In this document: positions 26,165 through 33,213 of the stretch, one piece after another
Numbering within the stretch: position 1 is the first letter of the stretch
Layout of the letters: every line of letters starts with the position of its first letter
Assembly: GCA_029070965.1 (NCBI GenBank)
Contig: JAIEBI010000005.1
Location: 1-34,494 of the forward strand
DNA: 34,494 bases
Origin: Clostridiales bacterium
Lineage (GTDB): Bacteria > Bacillota > Clostridia > Christensenellales > Pumilibacteraceae
Direction of reading: 5' to 3'
Translations under genes and position numbers: made by a program
The notes under the pieces: generated by a model
Told to the model about the DNA's origin: nothing
Seen by the model: only the letters and a program-made list of their open reading frames with translations
Database searches by the model: none

Positions 26165-26323
26165 ATGACAAATCTTGAGCTTATGAGATTAGCCGAAAAC
26201 GCCGATGAGGACGCCTTCGAGCAAGAGGATTTTCCTAGGCGCAAAAAATGCGCCAAGGAAATTTACGACGAGTTTTACGACGACGTAAAACAACCGTCGC
26301 GTTATATCAAGGAAGACTGGTAA
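26165..26323 (+). CDS. Small acidic protein of 52 residues, function unknown
   Basis: I do not recognise it. The sequence (MTNLELMRLAENADEDAFEQ at the start, ending SRYIKEDW) is hydrophilic, helical-looking and rich in Asp, Glu, Lys and Tyr, with one cysteine, no signal peptide and no membrane helix. It should be cytosolic. A promoter with its -10 box six bases before the ATG supports this as a real, leaderless gene; there is no ribosome site. It is divergent from the sipW-like gene, with about 70 bases between the two promoters, and is followed at once by the MITE-like element. A longer in-frame reading from 25958 is ruled out by the promoter. Confidence 0.65.
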   Translation: MTNLELMRLAENADEDAFEQEDFPRRKKCAKEIYDEFYDDVKQPSRYIKEDW

Positions 26324-26325
26324 AG

Positions 26326-26493
26326 ATAATTAAGAATTAAGAATGCAGAATTAAGAATTATAAATAAGATTGTAATTTTAGTCATTGCCCTCATCCGAGC
26401 GCTTCGCGCCCACCTTCCCCCAAGGGAAGGAAATACTATAAAAATATCATCCTTATTTTCATTCTTAATTCTTAATTCATAATTCTGAATTAA
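26326..26493. mobile_element. MITE-like element with AT-rich terminal inverted repeats
   Basis: About 168 bases. The left end (26326-26370; AATTAAGAATTAAGAATGC and on) is repeated in inverted form at the right end (26449-26493), about 40 bases each with mismatches. The core holds a GC-rich part with GCGCTTCGCGC and a 7-bp hairpin CCTTCCC-CCAA-GGGAAGG (26412-26430). Cores of the form CCCTCATCCG...CCTTCCCCC...GGGAAGG are, from general knowledge, frequent in intergenic regions of gut Clostridia. There is no ORF, so any movement would rely on a transposase elsewhere. A partial relative is at 16466-16584. Confidence 0.7.
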
Positions 26494-26517
26494 AAAATCC
26501 GCCTAAGCGGATTTTTT
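26492..26517 (-). terminator. Rho-independent terminator after upp
   Basis: AAAAAATCCGC (26492-26502) with GCGGATTTTTT (26507-26517), loop CTAA. Directly after the upp stop codon, and formed partly from the edge of the MITE-like element. Confidence 0.85.
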
Positions 26518-26518
26518 A

Positions 26519-27157
26519 TTATTTTGTTCCGAAAAGTCTGTCGCCTGCGTCGCCCAGCCCCGGGAGTATGTAACCGTTTTCGTTGAGCTTTCGATCTTGC
26601 ACAGCCACGAAAATCTTGACGTCTGGATGAGCGGTTGCGAGCTTTTCTATGCCCTCGGGCGCGGCTATAATCGACATTTGGCGAATGTCCTTGCAGCCCT
26701 TGCGTTTGAGTAGGTCAATCGCCGCCGCCGCGCTGCCGCCGGTAGCGAGCATCGGGTCTAATACTATCGCGCGCATGTTTTGCACGCCGTCGGGTAGCTT
26801 GCAGTAATATTCCTGCGGCTCCAACGTTTGCTCGTCGCGGTACATGCCTATATGCCCCACCTTTGCCGTCGGGAACAGCGTATGTACGCCGGCGACCATG
26901 CCAAGCCCCGCGCGCAACACAGGTATGATTGCAACCGAGTTTTCCACAACCATTTGCTGCTTACACTTCATTAGCGGCGTGGTAATTTCCACCTCGTGCG
27001 TGGGCATGTCCTTAAACGCCTCGTATGTGAGCAGCATTGTTATTTCTTCCACCAATGCGCGAAAATCCTTGGTTTTGGTTTCAACCGACCGCAGCATCGC
27101 TATTTTGTGCCTGATAAGCGGATGATTGAGTATTGTTACGTTGTCGAACTGTTTCAT
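26519..27157 (-). CDS. upp: Uracil phosphoribosyltransferase
   Basis: 212 residues, normal for the family. It makes UMP from uracil and PRPP in the pyrimidine salvage pathway. The PRPP-binding motif [12 protein letters not shown] is intact. The uracil-binding end [19 protein letters not shown] and the [10 protein letters not shown] segment are also present. A good GGAG ribosome site precedes the ATG. The gene lies 29 bases after a response regulator gene on the same strand and may be co-transcribed with it; the two have no obvious shared function. The AT-rich repeat TTAATTCCGAATTA (27173-27186) sits between them. Confidence 0.97.
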   Translation of the reverse strand: MKQFDNVTILNHPLIRHKIAMLRSVETKTKDFRALVEEITMLLTYEAFKDMPTHEVEITTPLMKCKQQMVVENSVAIIPVLRAGLGMVAGVHTLFPTAKVGHIGMYRDEQTLEPQEYYCKLPDGVQNMRAIVLDPMLATGGSAAAAIDLLKRKGCKDIRQMSIIAAPEGIEKLATAHPDVKIFVAVQDRKLNENGYILPGLGDAGDRLFGTK

Positions 27158-27186
27158 CTTTTTCTCCGTACTTTAATTCCGAATTA

Positions 27187-27849
27187 TTACAGTATTGCTT
27201 TGTAGCCCATGCCTCGCACGGTGACAATTTTGTCGCGGTGGTTTTCGCCCAACGACTTGCGCAACATTTTTATGTGCGTGTCCACGGTGCGGTCGTCGCC
27301 GTAATAATCGAAGCCCCAAATTTTGTCGAGCAGTTCTTGGCGAGTGAACGCCTTTCCGTTGTACCGCGCAAGCAGGAACATAAGCTCGCATTCCTTGGGA
27401 GTCATAGGTACGCGCTTGCCCGCAATGAACACCGCGCAACCCGCAAAGTCGATAGTAAGGTCGCCCGACGTCATTTTGTCCTCGCTCATTGCACCACGCC
27501 GCATAATAGCCGCAGCCCGCGCCATAAGCTCCTTGGGACTGAAAGGTTTGGTAACGTAATCGTCTACGCCCATTTCGAAGCCGTGCAGCTTGTCGTACTC
27601 TTCTACCCGCGCGGAAAGCATTATTATGGGCGTGTTTTTGTATTTGCGAATTTCCTTCGTAGCGGAAAAGCCGTCGAGCTTTGGCATCATAGCATCCATA
27701 ATAATCATATCAAAGTCGGTTTCGCGCGCCTTTTTTACGGCGTCCATACCGTCGGCGGCGAACTCCGTTTCGTAGCCCTCGAATTCGCAATACTCTTTGA
27801 TTACCTGACGAATACCCTGTTCGTCGTCTACTATAAGAAATTTTGCCAT
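27187..27849 (-). CDS. OmpR/PhoB-family response regulator
   Basis: 220 residues. The receiver domain (1-120) has the acidic pair DD in FLIVDDE, phospho-acceptor D52 in MIIMDAMMPKLDG, and the conserved Lys in YVTKPFSPKEL. The winged-helix DNA-binding domain (about 130-220) has the usual DRTVDTHIKMLRKSLG recognition helix and the final VRGMGYKA. The start at 27849 is supported by AGGTG upstream and by alignment with the family; the in-frame start at 27900 would add 17 unrelated residues. No histidine kinase gene is next to it, so it is an orphan within this window. Three CCGTATA copies lie upstream (27890, 27935, 28002) and may be binding sites. Confidence 0.93.
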   Translation of the reverse strand: MAKFLIVDDEQGIRQVIKEYCEFEGYETEFAADGMDAVKKARETDFDMIIMDAMMPKLDGFSATKEIRKYKNTPIIMLSARVEEYDKLHGFEMGVDDYVTKPFSPKELMARAAAIMRRGAMSEDKMTSGDLTIDFAGCAVFIAGKRVPMTPKECELMFLLARYNGKAFTRQELLDKIWGFDYYGDDRTVDTHIKMLRKSLGENHRDKIVTVRGMGYKAIL

Positions 27850-28009
27850 ATTACACCTCTCTCTTGTGTGAACGAGTGTGATTGCCCACCCGTATACCAT
27901 GATACAAAATTATTATGTATAACTCACGCAATAACCGTATATGGTATGTGAAAATGTGTGTCGGCCCCTTTTTGCGGATGTGTCTATTTAGCGTTGAACA
28001 CCCGTATAA

Positions 28010-30925
28010 CTATTTGAATTTGATAGCGCTTAGAATTTTAGTTAGAATGGTGACAACAAAGTAGCTTGCAAGCACTACCGTCGAGCAGAAGCAAACCTGC
28101 GTAAATCCAAGTTTAACTATGCCTATGTCGGGCATAACGTATATAAACGCCGCCGTAAGCGCGACTACGCAAATCATAAGCACGGTGCGGAATGTGTTGA
28201 ACGGCTCGCACTGTCTGAACAACACCATCATACCGACGCAGGTGATTGCAACAACCATCATGCATATGAGCTGCGGCGGATACTTGTCGGTGCTCATCAT
28301 CGGCATAGGTAAGAACACGTTATACATATACATAGCCATAACACCCATTACCAGCGCTACCCCGCCGGGGACGGCGCGCGATATAACGTTGGATAGGAAT
28401 TTGCCGCGTATAATATTTTTGTTGCCTTGAAGCGCCAAGAAGAACGACGGTATACCTATAATGCAAACCTCTAACGCCATAAGGTTGTTTGTGGCAAGCG
28501 GATACGTCTTTTGCATTGCCAAGAAGATTATTGACAGCACTATCGACATAAACGTCTTCATAAGGAACATTGCCGACGACGCCTGAATGTTGTTGACTAC
28601 GCGCCGACCTTCCATAACGACGTCGGGCATTGACGTAAAGTCGTTGTTAAGCAGCACCAAGTGGCTGACGTTGCGCGCCGCTTCCGCGCCCGACGCCATA
28701 GCGACCGAGCAGTCCGCCTCGCGCATTGCTAGTATGTCGTTTACGCCGTCGCCCGTCATTGCGACCGTGTGGTTCTTTGACTTGATCGAGCAAATGAGCA
28801 GCCGCTTTTGTTCGGGCGTAACCCTGCCGAAAACAGTGTACTTGTTTGCCGCCTCGATTACGTCCTGATCGGAGAAGCCTTCGAGCGACACATACATCTC
28901 GGCGTTTTCCACGCCAACGCGCCGCGCGACCTCGGACACCGTCATGGGGTTGTCACCCGAAATGACCTTGACCGCGACGTTGTTCTCCTTGAACCAGCGA
29001 ATAGTTTCCACCGCGTCCTCGCGGATATGGTCTTCTATTACAAGCAAGCACACAGGCCTACGCACGGCGGGCAGCTTTTCGCCAACAATGTCGGCGGGCG
29101 AATGTGCAAGCACCATTACGCGGAAGCCGTTGGACGCATTCTCGTTGATAAGCTTTTCTATACGCACACCCAAGTCTTTGAGTACGAATTCGGGCGCGCC
29201 CAGCATGAACGTGCCTACTCCCTCAAACGTGACGGCGGACAGCTTGCGCTGTGAGGAGAACGGCATAACTGCCGTGGCATTGAGCGCCTTGCTGTATCCG
29301 AACTTATTGGCAAGTGCGAGCGCGGTTTGGTTGTTATCCCCCGTCGCCGTAAGCATAGAGCCTATTATCTCGCCCAACGAGTAATCGCTTTCAAAGCCTT
29401 TTATCTCTATTACGTTGTTTACTTCCATAGAGCCGTCGGTTATGGTGCCCGTTTTGTCCAAACACAAAACGTCAACGCGTGCCAACATCTCTATGCAGTA
29501 CAAGTCCTGAACAAGCGTTTGTTTGCGCGCAAGCCGCAGTACCGACGCGGCAAGCGCAAGCGAAGTAAGCAAGAACATGCCCGACGGTATCATTCCTATA
29601 ATAGACCCCGCTGCGCCCGTCACTATTCTGTTCCAGTCGTCGTAAGTCGCCTTACCGCCGGCAGGCACGATATCGCGGTAGGCTATCCACACCATGAGCG
29701 CGCCGATAGCGATAATAAACGGCGACAACGCTTTGATTATCAGCTTGATGGACGACATAAGCTCGCTCTTGGGCTTTCTGTACTTTTTAGCATGCGACGT
29801 GAGCGTTTCCACGTAGTTTGCCGCGCCCACCTTGTCCACGCGCGCCACCACCGAACCACTACTCAAAAACGATCCGCTGTACAGCACGTCGCCGACGCGT
29901 TTTTTGACCGGTTCGCTTTCACCGGTAAGCATCGATTCGTTTACCTCGCACTCACCTCGCACGACAATCGAGTCGGTGCAAATTTGCTTGCCCATTTCAA
30001 AGCAAATAATATCGTCCAACACGACGTCGGCAGTGGGTATTACGCACCGCTCGCCGTCGCGTATGACTACCGCGCTCGGTGCGGACACCAGCGACAGCTT
30101 GTCTATCTTCATCTTGGATCGGATTTCTTGGAAAATACCGATTATCACGTTCGCAGCTATTATTACTATGAAGAACAGCTGAGTCGCGCCCGCGCCCACA
30201 ACCAAAAGCGCCGCCGCCACGATAAACGTGAGCATGTTAAAAAACGTGAATATATTAGTGATAAATATGGACAAATAGCTTTTGCCCGATTTCTTTTTGA
30301 CAAAATTGTCGTACCCTTGCTCGGTGCGTGCCTCCACGACCTCGCTCGACAAACCTACGTCGGGATCGGGATCGTACCGTTCCGCCGTCGTAAGATCCAC
30401 CGTTTTAGGCTTGCGCCGCCTGCCCGACCTGCGCCGACCGGTAGCCGCCTCGCGGCTCAACATAGTATGGTCGATAGTCATCGACCGATAATGATAAGAC
30501 GTAACGGGCTCGTCGGTGACGTCGTCGTCAAACACCGAATTATCGATTACCGACGGATCGATTTTGGCCCCGCCGCCCCTGTCGTATTCGGCGTCCTTGG
30601 TGATAATGCGCTGTTCGGGCTTTTTTGCCGGCTTTTTGTCGGGCATTTGCTCGACGGCAGTTGCCACCACCTCGGGATTGCGCTCCGTTGCTTTGAGAGT
30701 CGTCGTTTTAGGCACGACAGTCTTAGGCGCCGTCGTTTGCGGCGTAGTCGTCTTGGGAGCAACAGTCTTAGGCGCCGTCGTTTTGGGCGCCGTCGTTTTG
30801 GGTGCCGTCGTTTTGGGCGTCACTGTTTTGGGCGACGCCGTTTTAGGCTCTGCTGTCTTGGGCTCGACGGTTTTGGTTTTGGGCGACGCCGTTTTGGGAG
30901 TCGTCGTCTTTTTATCTTTGTCCAT
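28010..30925 (-). CDS. CtpE-like cation-transporting P-type ATPase with PKT-repeat N-terminus
   Basis: 971 residues. The catalytic core has TGES (MLTGESEPVKK), the phosphorylation site DKTGT (D490), and TGDGVNDILAMREAD. The segment LTSLALAASVLRLARKQTLVQDLYCIEMLARVD is split in my reading as helix then link, and resembles CtpE-type ATPases, for which Ca2+ uptake has been proposed. The usual PEGL motif of helix 4 is replaced by PSGM (447-450), which may change the ion. Residues 8-85 are a low-complexity run of 12 PKT units plus one PQT, mostly in a five-residue period (15-base DNA repeat, about 30690-30905). This run is cytoplasmic, basic and Pro/Thr-rich. The mRNA appears leaderless: the -10 box ends six bases before the ATG and there is no Shine-Dalgarno. 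Confidence 0.9.
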   Translation of the reverse strand: MDKDKKTTTPKTASPKTKTVEPKTAEPKTASPKTVTPKTTAPKTTAPKTTAPKTVAPKTTTPQTTAPKTVVPKTTTLKATERNPEVVATAVEQMPDKKPAKKPEQRIITKDAEYDRGGGAKIDPSVIDNSVFDDDVTDEPVTSYHYRSMTIDHTMLSREAATGRRRSGRRRKPKTVDLTTAERYDPDPDVGLSSEVVEARTEQGYDNFVKKKSGKSYLSIFITNIFTFFNMLTFIVAAALLVVGAGATQLFFIVIIAANVIIGIFQEIRSKMKIDKLSLVSAPSAVVIRDGERCVIPTADVVLDDIICFEMGKQICTDSIVVRGECEVNESMLTGESEPVKKRVGDVLYSGSFLSSGSVVARVDKVGAANYVETLTSHAKKYRKPKSELMSSIKLIIKALSPFIIAIGALMVWIAYRDIVPAGGKATYDDWNRIVTGAAGSIIGMIPSGMFLLTSLALAASVLRLARKQTLVQDLYCIEMLARVDVLCLDKTGTITDGSMEVNNVIEIKGFESDYSLGEIIGSMLTATGDNNQTALALANKFGYSKALNATAVMPFSSQRKLSAVTFEGVGTFMLGAPEFVLKDLGVRIEKLINENASNGFRVMVLAHSPADIVGEKLPAVRRPVCLLVIEDHIREDAVETIRWFKENNVAVKVISGDNPMTVSEVARRVGVENAEMYVSLEGFSDQDVIEAANKYTVFGRVTPEQKRLLICSIKSKNHTVAMTGDGVNDILAMREADCSVAMASGAEAARNVSHLVLLNNDFTSMPDVVMEGRRVVNNIQASSAMFLMKTFMSIVLSIIFLAMQKTYPLATNNLMALEVCIIGIPSFFLALQGNKNIIRGKFLSNVISRAVPGGVALVMGVMAMYMYNVFLPMPMMSTDKYPPQLICMMVVAITCVGMMVLFRQCEPFNTFRTVLMICVVALTAAFIYVMPDIGIVKLGFTQVCFCSTVVLASYFVVTILTKILSAIKFK
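30690..30905. repeat. 15-base tandem repeat coding for the PKT run
   Basis: Imperfect 15-base units of the type GTCGTTTTGGGCGCC code for xPKTx pentapeptides. Neighbouring units are nearly identical, so copy number may vary between strains by slippage. Confidence 0.75.
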
Positions 30926-30931
30926 AATTAC

Positions 30932-30959
30932 AGTATATCATATAATTTTTATTTGTCAA
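30932..30959 (-). promoter_or_regulatory. Promoter of the PKT-repeat ATPase gene, leaderless
   Basis: TTGACA (30954-30959), 16-base spacer, TATACT (30932-30937). The start codon begins six bases after the -10 box, so +1 should fall at the ATG. Confidence 0.75.
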
Positions 30960-30976
30960 GTATGAACACCATACTA

Positions 30977-31741
30977 TTAATCTGCAAATCGGCGTAACGC
31001 GATTTTCAATACTAACCGTATCACTGCTTCCGCCGCGACCGAAACGACAACCGCAACTATTACAAACGCCACGAGCATAGCGGGCTGCAAGTACACTTGG
31101 CTTAGCTTCATAAGCATGCCGAGGCTGTTCACCGTTTGCGCCAATATTTCCGCGCCGATTACAGCCTTTACGTTGTACGAAAAGGTTGTGGCAAGGCTTT
31201 CGGGAAGCCCACCCGCAAGACAAGGCAAATACACCGACTTGAACATTGTAAACCGCCCGCCGCCGCACAAAATACAAATCTCTTTTAGCTCGCTCGGCAG
31301 CGTTGCCGTGCGCGATATCGCCGTCGAATACATTATGGGATAAATGACAAGCACGCCCAACACAACGGGCGTAACGTTGCCGCCCACCGCGAGCATGAGT
31401 ATAAGCGTTACCGCCACCGCCGGCAGCGAGCGCATAGCGCCTATAATGGGCTCTACCACCCTCTTAAAGCCGTTAAACGCCGTCGACAAAAAGAAGGTGA
31501 CAAAAAACAGCACTACCGCTACGACAAAGCCGATAACGCTGCGCAACAGCGTGCCAACCAAGCCGTGCCAAAATTCGGGATTTTCAAAGACTTTTTTGAA
31601 CGCGGAAAAAGTGGCGTCGACAGTCGGCACCACAAACTCCGAATCGGCCGTAACCGACGCCGCCCACCACGCCAACAAAATGAGCGCAACGGCGACGACG
31701 ATATACAGCGCGTTAATAATAAAAGTCTTTTTCAGTTTCAC
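30977..31741 (-). CDS. ABC transporter permease (SsuC/TauC type)
   Basis: 254 residues with about six membrane helices. The cytoplasmic coupling loop (EAA-type: ELKEICILCGGGRFTMFKSV then YLPCLAGGL) matches binding-protein-dependent permeases of the nitrate/sulfonate/thiamine-precursor group. It starts with GTG at 31741, 13 bases after the lipoprotein stop codon and without a Shine-Dalgarno, so translation is likely coupled to the gene before. It should pair with the lipoprotein at 31755-32747. No ATPase subunit gene is in the operon or elsewhere in the window, which is unusual for this class. Confidence 0.9.
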   Translation of the reverse strand: MKLKKTFIINALYIVVAVALILLAWWAASVTADSEFVVPTVDATFSAFKKVFENPEFWHGLVGTLLRSVIGFVVAVVLFFVTFFLSTAFNGFKRVVEPIIGAMRSLPAVAVTLILMLAVGGNVTPVVLGVLVIYPIMYSTAISRTATLPSELKEICILCGGGRFTMFKSVYLPCLAGGLPESLATTFSYNVKAVIGAEILAQTVNSLGMLMKLSQVYLQPAMLVAFVIVAVVVSVAAEAVIRLVLKIALRRFAD

Positions 31742-31754
31742 GGTTTAAATAAAT

Positions 31755-32747
31755 TTACGCCTTGTAGTAGAATTTGTCGTCGGGCACTTTTGCCAGCACG
31801 GGCGTACCAAGTCCGTAAGCCGTAAGCCCATGCAGCTTTTCAAAGTACGCATTGCACTCGGACTTGCTGTCGCTTGCCGATACCGCGGATATGTTGCACC
31901 GCTGTACTATGCTTGCGCTAAGCGCTTTGAGCGTTGTTTGATTGCCCTTTTTCATGTTGTTCTCCACCGCTTTGAGCGCCTTGTCGGGATTAAGCTCCGC
32001 CCAACCGTCCGACTCTTTGACCTTTGCCAAAAATTTATCCACGTCGGTTTTGCGGTTTTTTACAAGACTGCCCTTGGCAACCAAGCACGCTTGCGGAAAC
32101 TGCCCGTCAAACGCCTGCTCCCACTGCGCCTGCATATCCATAGCTATCTTGCCGCCCGTCGCGTTTACCGCATTGGTGACTGCCGGCTCGCCAAGCAGAA
32201 TGTAATCGAGCTTACCTTGCTTGAACAACGGAATAAGCGCCGTCGCGGCGTTGTAGGTAAGCGCCACTTTGTCAGCCACTTCGTTTTCGGAAATCTCGCT
32301 GTCTATATTCGCGTCTTTAAGCAGCATGCGCAAAACGTTGTCGGGTACGCTACCCTGTCCTATAACGCCTAACTTTTTGCCCTTTAAATCGGCGAGAGCG
32401 ACGTTCTCCTCGCTCCCGACTATATAAAGATTGCCGTGCGTGTTGACCGAAAGCATTACGATGTCCGTGCCGCTGTTGTACAGCTTTGCTGCGGCGTCAA
32501 TAGGCATGATTGCCATATCCGCAGTGCGCGCGCTGACAACGCCCGCTATCTCCTCGGACGGAACGACGGTAAAGTCAAAACCGTTGTAACCTCTGTCCAT
32601 AAGTGCGGCAAGCGATATTGCGGGCGCACCGTCGGGCATATATACATGAATAGTAGCTTTGTCGTCGCCGTCACCGCAAGCGGTAAGCGGGAGCACAAGT
32701 GCGCACGACATTGCAGTCGCGCAAATTGCCGAAATGAGTTTTTTCAT
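31755..32747 (-). CDS. ABC transporter substrate-binding lipoprotein (NMT1/SsuA-like)
   Basis: 330 residues. A lipoprotein signal ends in LPLTAC with the lipidated Cys at 24. The mature part has the periplasmic-binding type II pattern of the NMT1/THI5/SsuA group: HVYMPDGAPAISLAALMDRG, TADMAIMPIDAAAKLY, LKGKKLGVIGQGSVPDNVLR and LDYILLGEPAVTNA. Ligands of the group include thiamine precursors, sulfonates and taurine; the true one is unknown. It is the second gene of the operon after the TM1266-like regulator, 35 bases downstream of it, with a good GGAG ribosome site. The linked permease follows. Confidence 0.9.
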   Translation of the reverse strand: MKKLISAICATAMSCALVLPLTACGDGDDKATIHVYMPDGAPAISLAALMDRGYNGFDFTVVPSEEIAGVVSARTADMAIMPIDAAAKLYNSGTDIVMLSVNTHGNLYIVGSEENVALADLKGKKLGVIGQGSVPDNVLRMLLKDANIDSEISENEVADKVALTYNAATALIPLFKQGKLDYILLGEPAVTNAVNATGGKIAMDMQAQWEQAFDGQFPQACLVAKGSLVKNRKTDVDKFLAKVKESDGWAELNPDKALKAVENNMKKGNQTTLKALSASIVQRCNISAVSASDSKSECNAYFEKLHGLTAYGLGTPVLAKVPDDKFYYKA

Positions 32748-32782
32748 AATTATATATCTCCTAAAAGGTTATTAACGGTTTA

Positions 32783-33031
32783 CTATCTAAACAACGCCTT
32801 AGCGCTGACGCCGGCTATCTTGCCAAGCTTGCCCGTAAGTGCATTTATGGTATTTAGCGGCGCGTCCAGTACGACGGTGATTGCATTTACTCCTCTATCG
32901 CGCATAGGCAAGCCCATACGCCCCACAATGTACGATGCGCAATCGTGCAGCGCGGCGTTCACCATTTCCACTGCGTCCCCGTCCGATACTATTATGCCTA
33001 TCAAGGCTATTCTGCAATCGGAATTTTCCAT
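32783..33031 (-). CDS. TM1266-type iron-only hydrogenase system regulator, putative
   Basis: 82 residues with the ACT-like pattern of the TM1266 family: RIALIGIIVSDGDAVEMVN, YIVGRMGLPMRDRGVNAITV, then VLDAPLNTINALTGKLGKIA and GVSAKA. Proteins of this family lie near [FeFe]-hydrogenase maturation genes in Thermotoga and Clostridia, hence the name; their biochemical role is not settled. The start at 33031 has a strong GGAGGG ribosome site (33040-33045) eight bases upstream. An in-frame start at 33067 would lie inside the leader hairpin and is rejected. It is first in an operon with an ABC lipoprotein and permease, behind a structured leader. No hydrogenase gene is in the window. Confidence 0.88.
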   Translation of the reverse strand: MENSDCRIALIGIIVSDGDAVEMVNAALHDCASYIVGRMGLPMRDRGVNAITVVLDAPLNTINALTGKLGKIAGVSAKALFR

Positions 33032-33134
33032 AATAAATACCCTCCGATTGAACCGAAGGGTACGCAAAAAACGGCTATGCCGAAAATGACACTGTATTAG
33101 CCGTCTTTACCGTCAGCGCGCTTTCGGTTCAGAC
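33032..33134 (-). promoter_or_regulatory. Structured 5' leader, candidate riboswitch or attenuator
   Basis: About 103 nt from the expected +1 (33134) to the TM1266-like ATG. Four elements are seen. (1) A 5' hairpin GUCU-GA-ACCG...CGGU-AA-AGAC (33103-33134) with a GA/AA internal loop. (2) An intrinsic terminator (33066-33104). (3) A 10-bp hairpin with G-U pairs (33038-33062) that buries the GGAGGG ribosome site. (4) A 9-base perfect complement between TGAACCGAA near the 5' end (33123-33131) and TTCGGTTCA in the left arm and loop of hairpin 3 (33049-33057), which would free the ribosome site. Pairings 1 and 4 exclude each other, as in a two-state switch. I do not recognise a known aptamer class, and the ligand is unknown. 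Confidence 0.6.
33066..33104 (-). terminator. Attenuator-like intrinsic terminator in the leader
   Basis: On the minus strand ACGGCT (33099-33104) pairs with AGCCGT (33071-33076), or the shorter CGGC-ATA-GCCG (33072-33082) forms; six T follow (33066-33071). It lies between promoter and first gene. Confidence 0.6.
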
Positions 33135-33140
33135 AGTATC

Positions 33141-33169
33141 AGTATATACTTGCCGAATATAATTGTCAA
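33141..33169 (-). promoter_or_regulatory. Promoter of the TM1266-like/ABC operon
   Basis: TTGACA (33164-33169), 17-base spacer, TATACT (33141-33146). Expected +1 near 33134, giving a leader of about 100 nt. Confidence 0.8.
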
Positions 33170-33171
33170 GC

Positions 33172-33199
33172 AAAAACGCCGCCCATACGGACGGCGTTT
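33172..33199 (-). terminator. Rho-independent terminator after the zinc-ribbon membrane protein gene
   Basis: AAACGCCG and CGGCGTTT arms around a 10-nt partly paired loop, ending in TTTTT on the minus strand. Directly downstream of the stop codon at 33214 and just before the next promoter. Confidence 0.85.
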
Positions 33200-33213
33200 G
33201 TTGTTGTTCAATA

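Noticed and set aside
29327-30997. 556-codon open frame on the plus strand, opposite the P-type ATPase gene
   Set aside because: It mirrors the codon pattern of the minus-strand ATPase, is rich in Arg and His, and has no ribosome site or promoter. Similar mirror frames at 5097-6368 and 15255-16424 were rejected for the same reason.
33032-33134. TPP or xanthine (NMT1-type) riboswitch, suggested by the NMT1-like lipoprotein
   Set aside because: The conserved core bases of the TPP aptamer are missing, and I could not fit the NMT1 motif to the leader.
33088-33140. An 8-bp stem GATACTGT/ACAGTGTC closing the leader as an aptamer P1 helix
   Set aside because: Its 5' strand (33133-33140) lies between the -10 box and the expected transcription start, so it would not be in the RNA.
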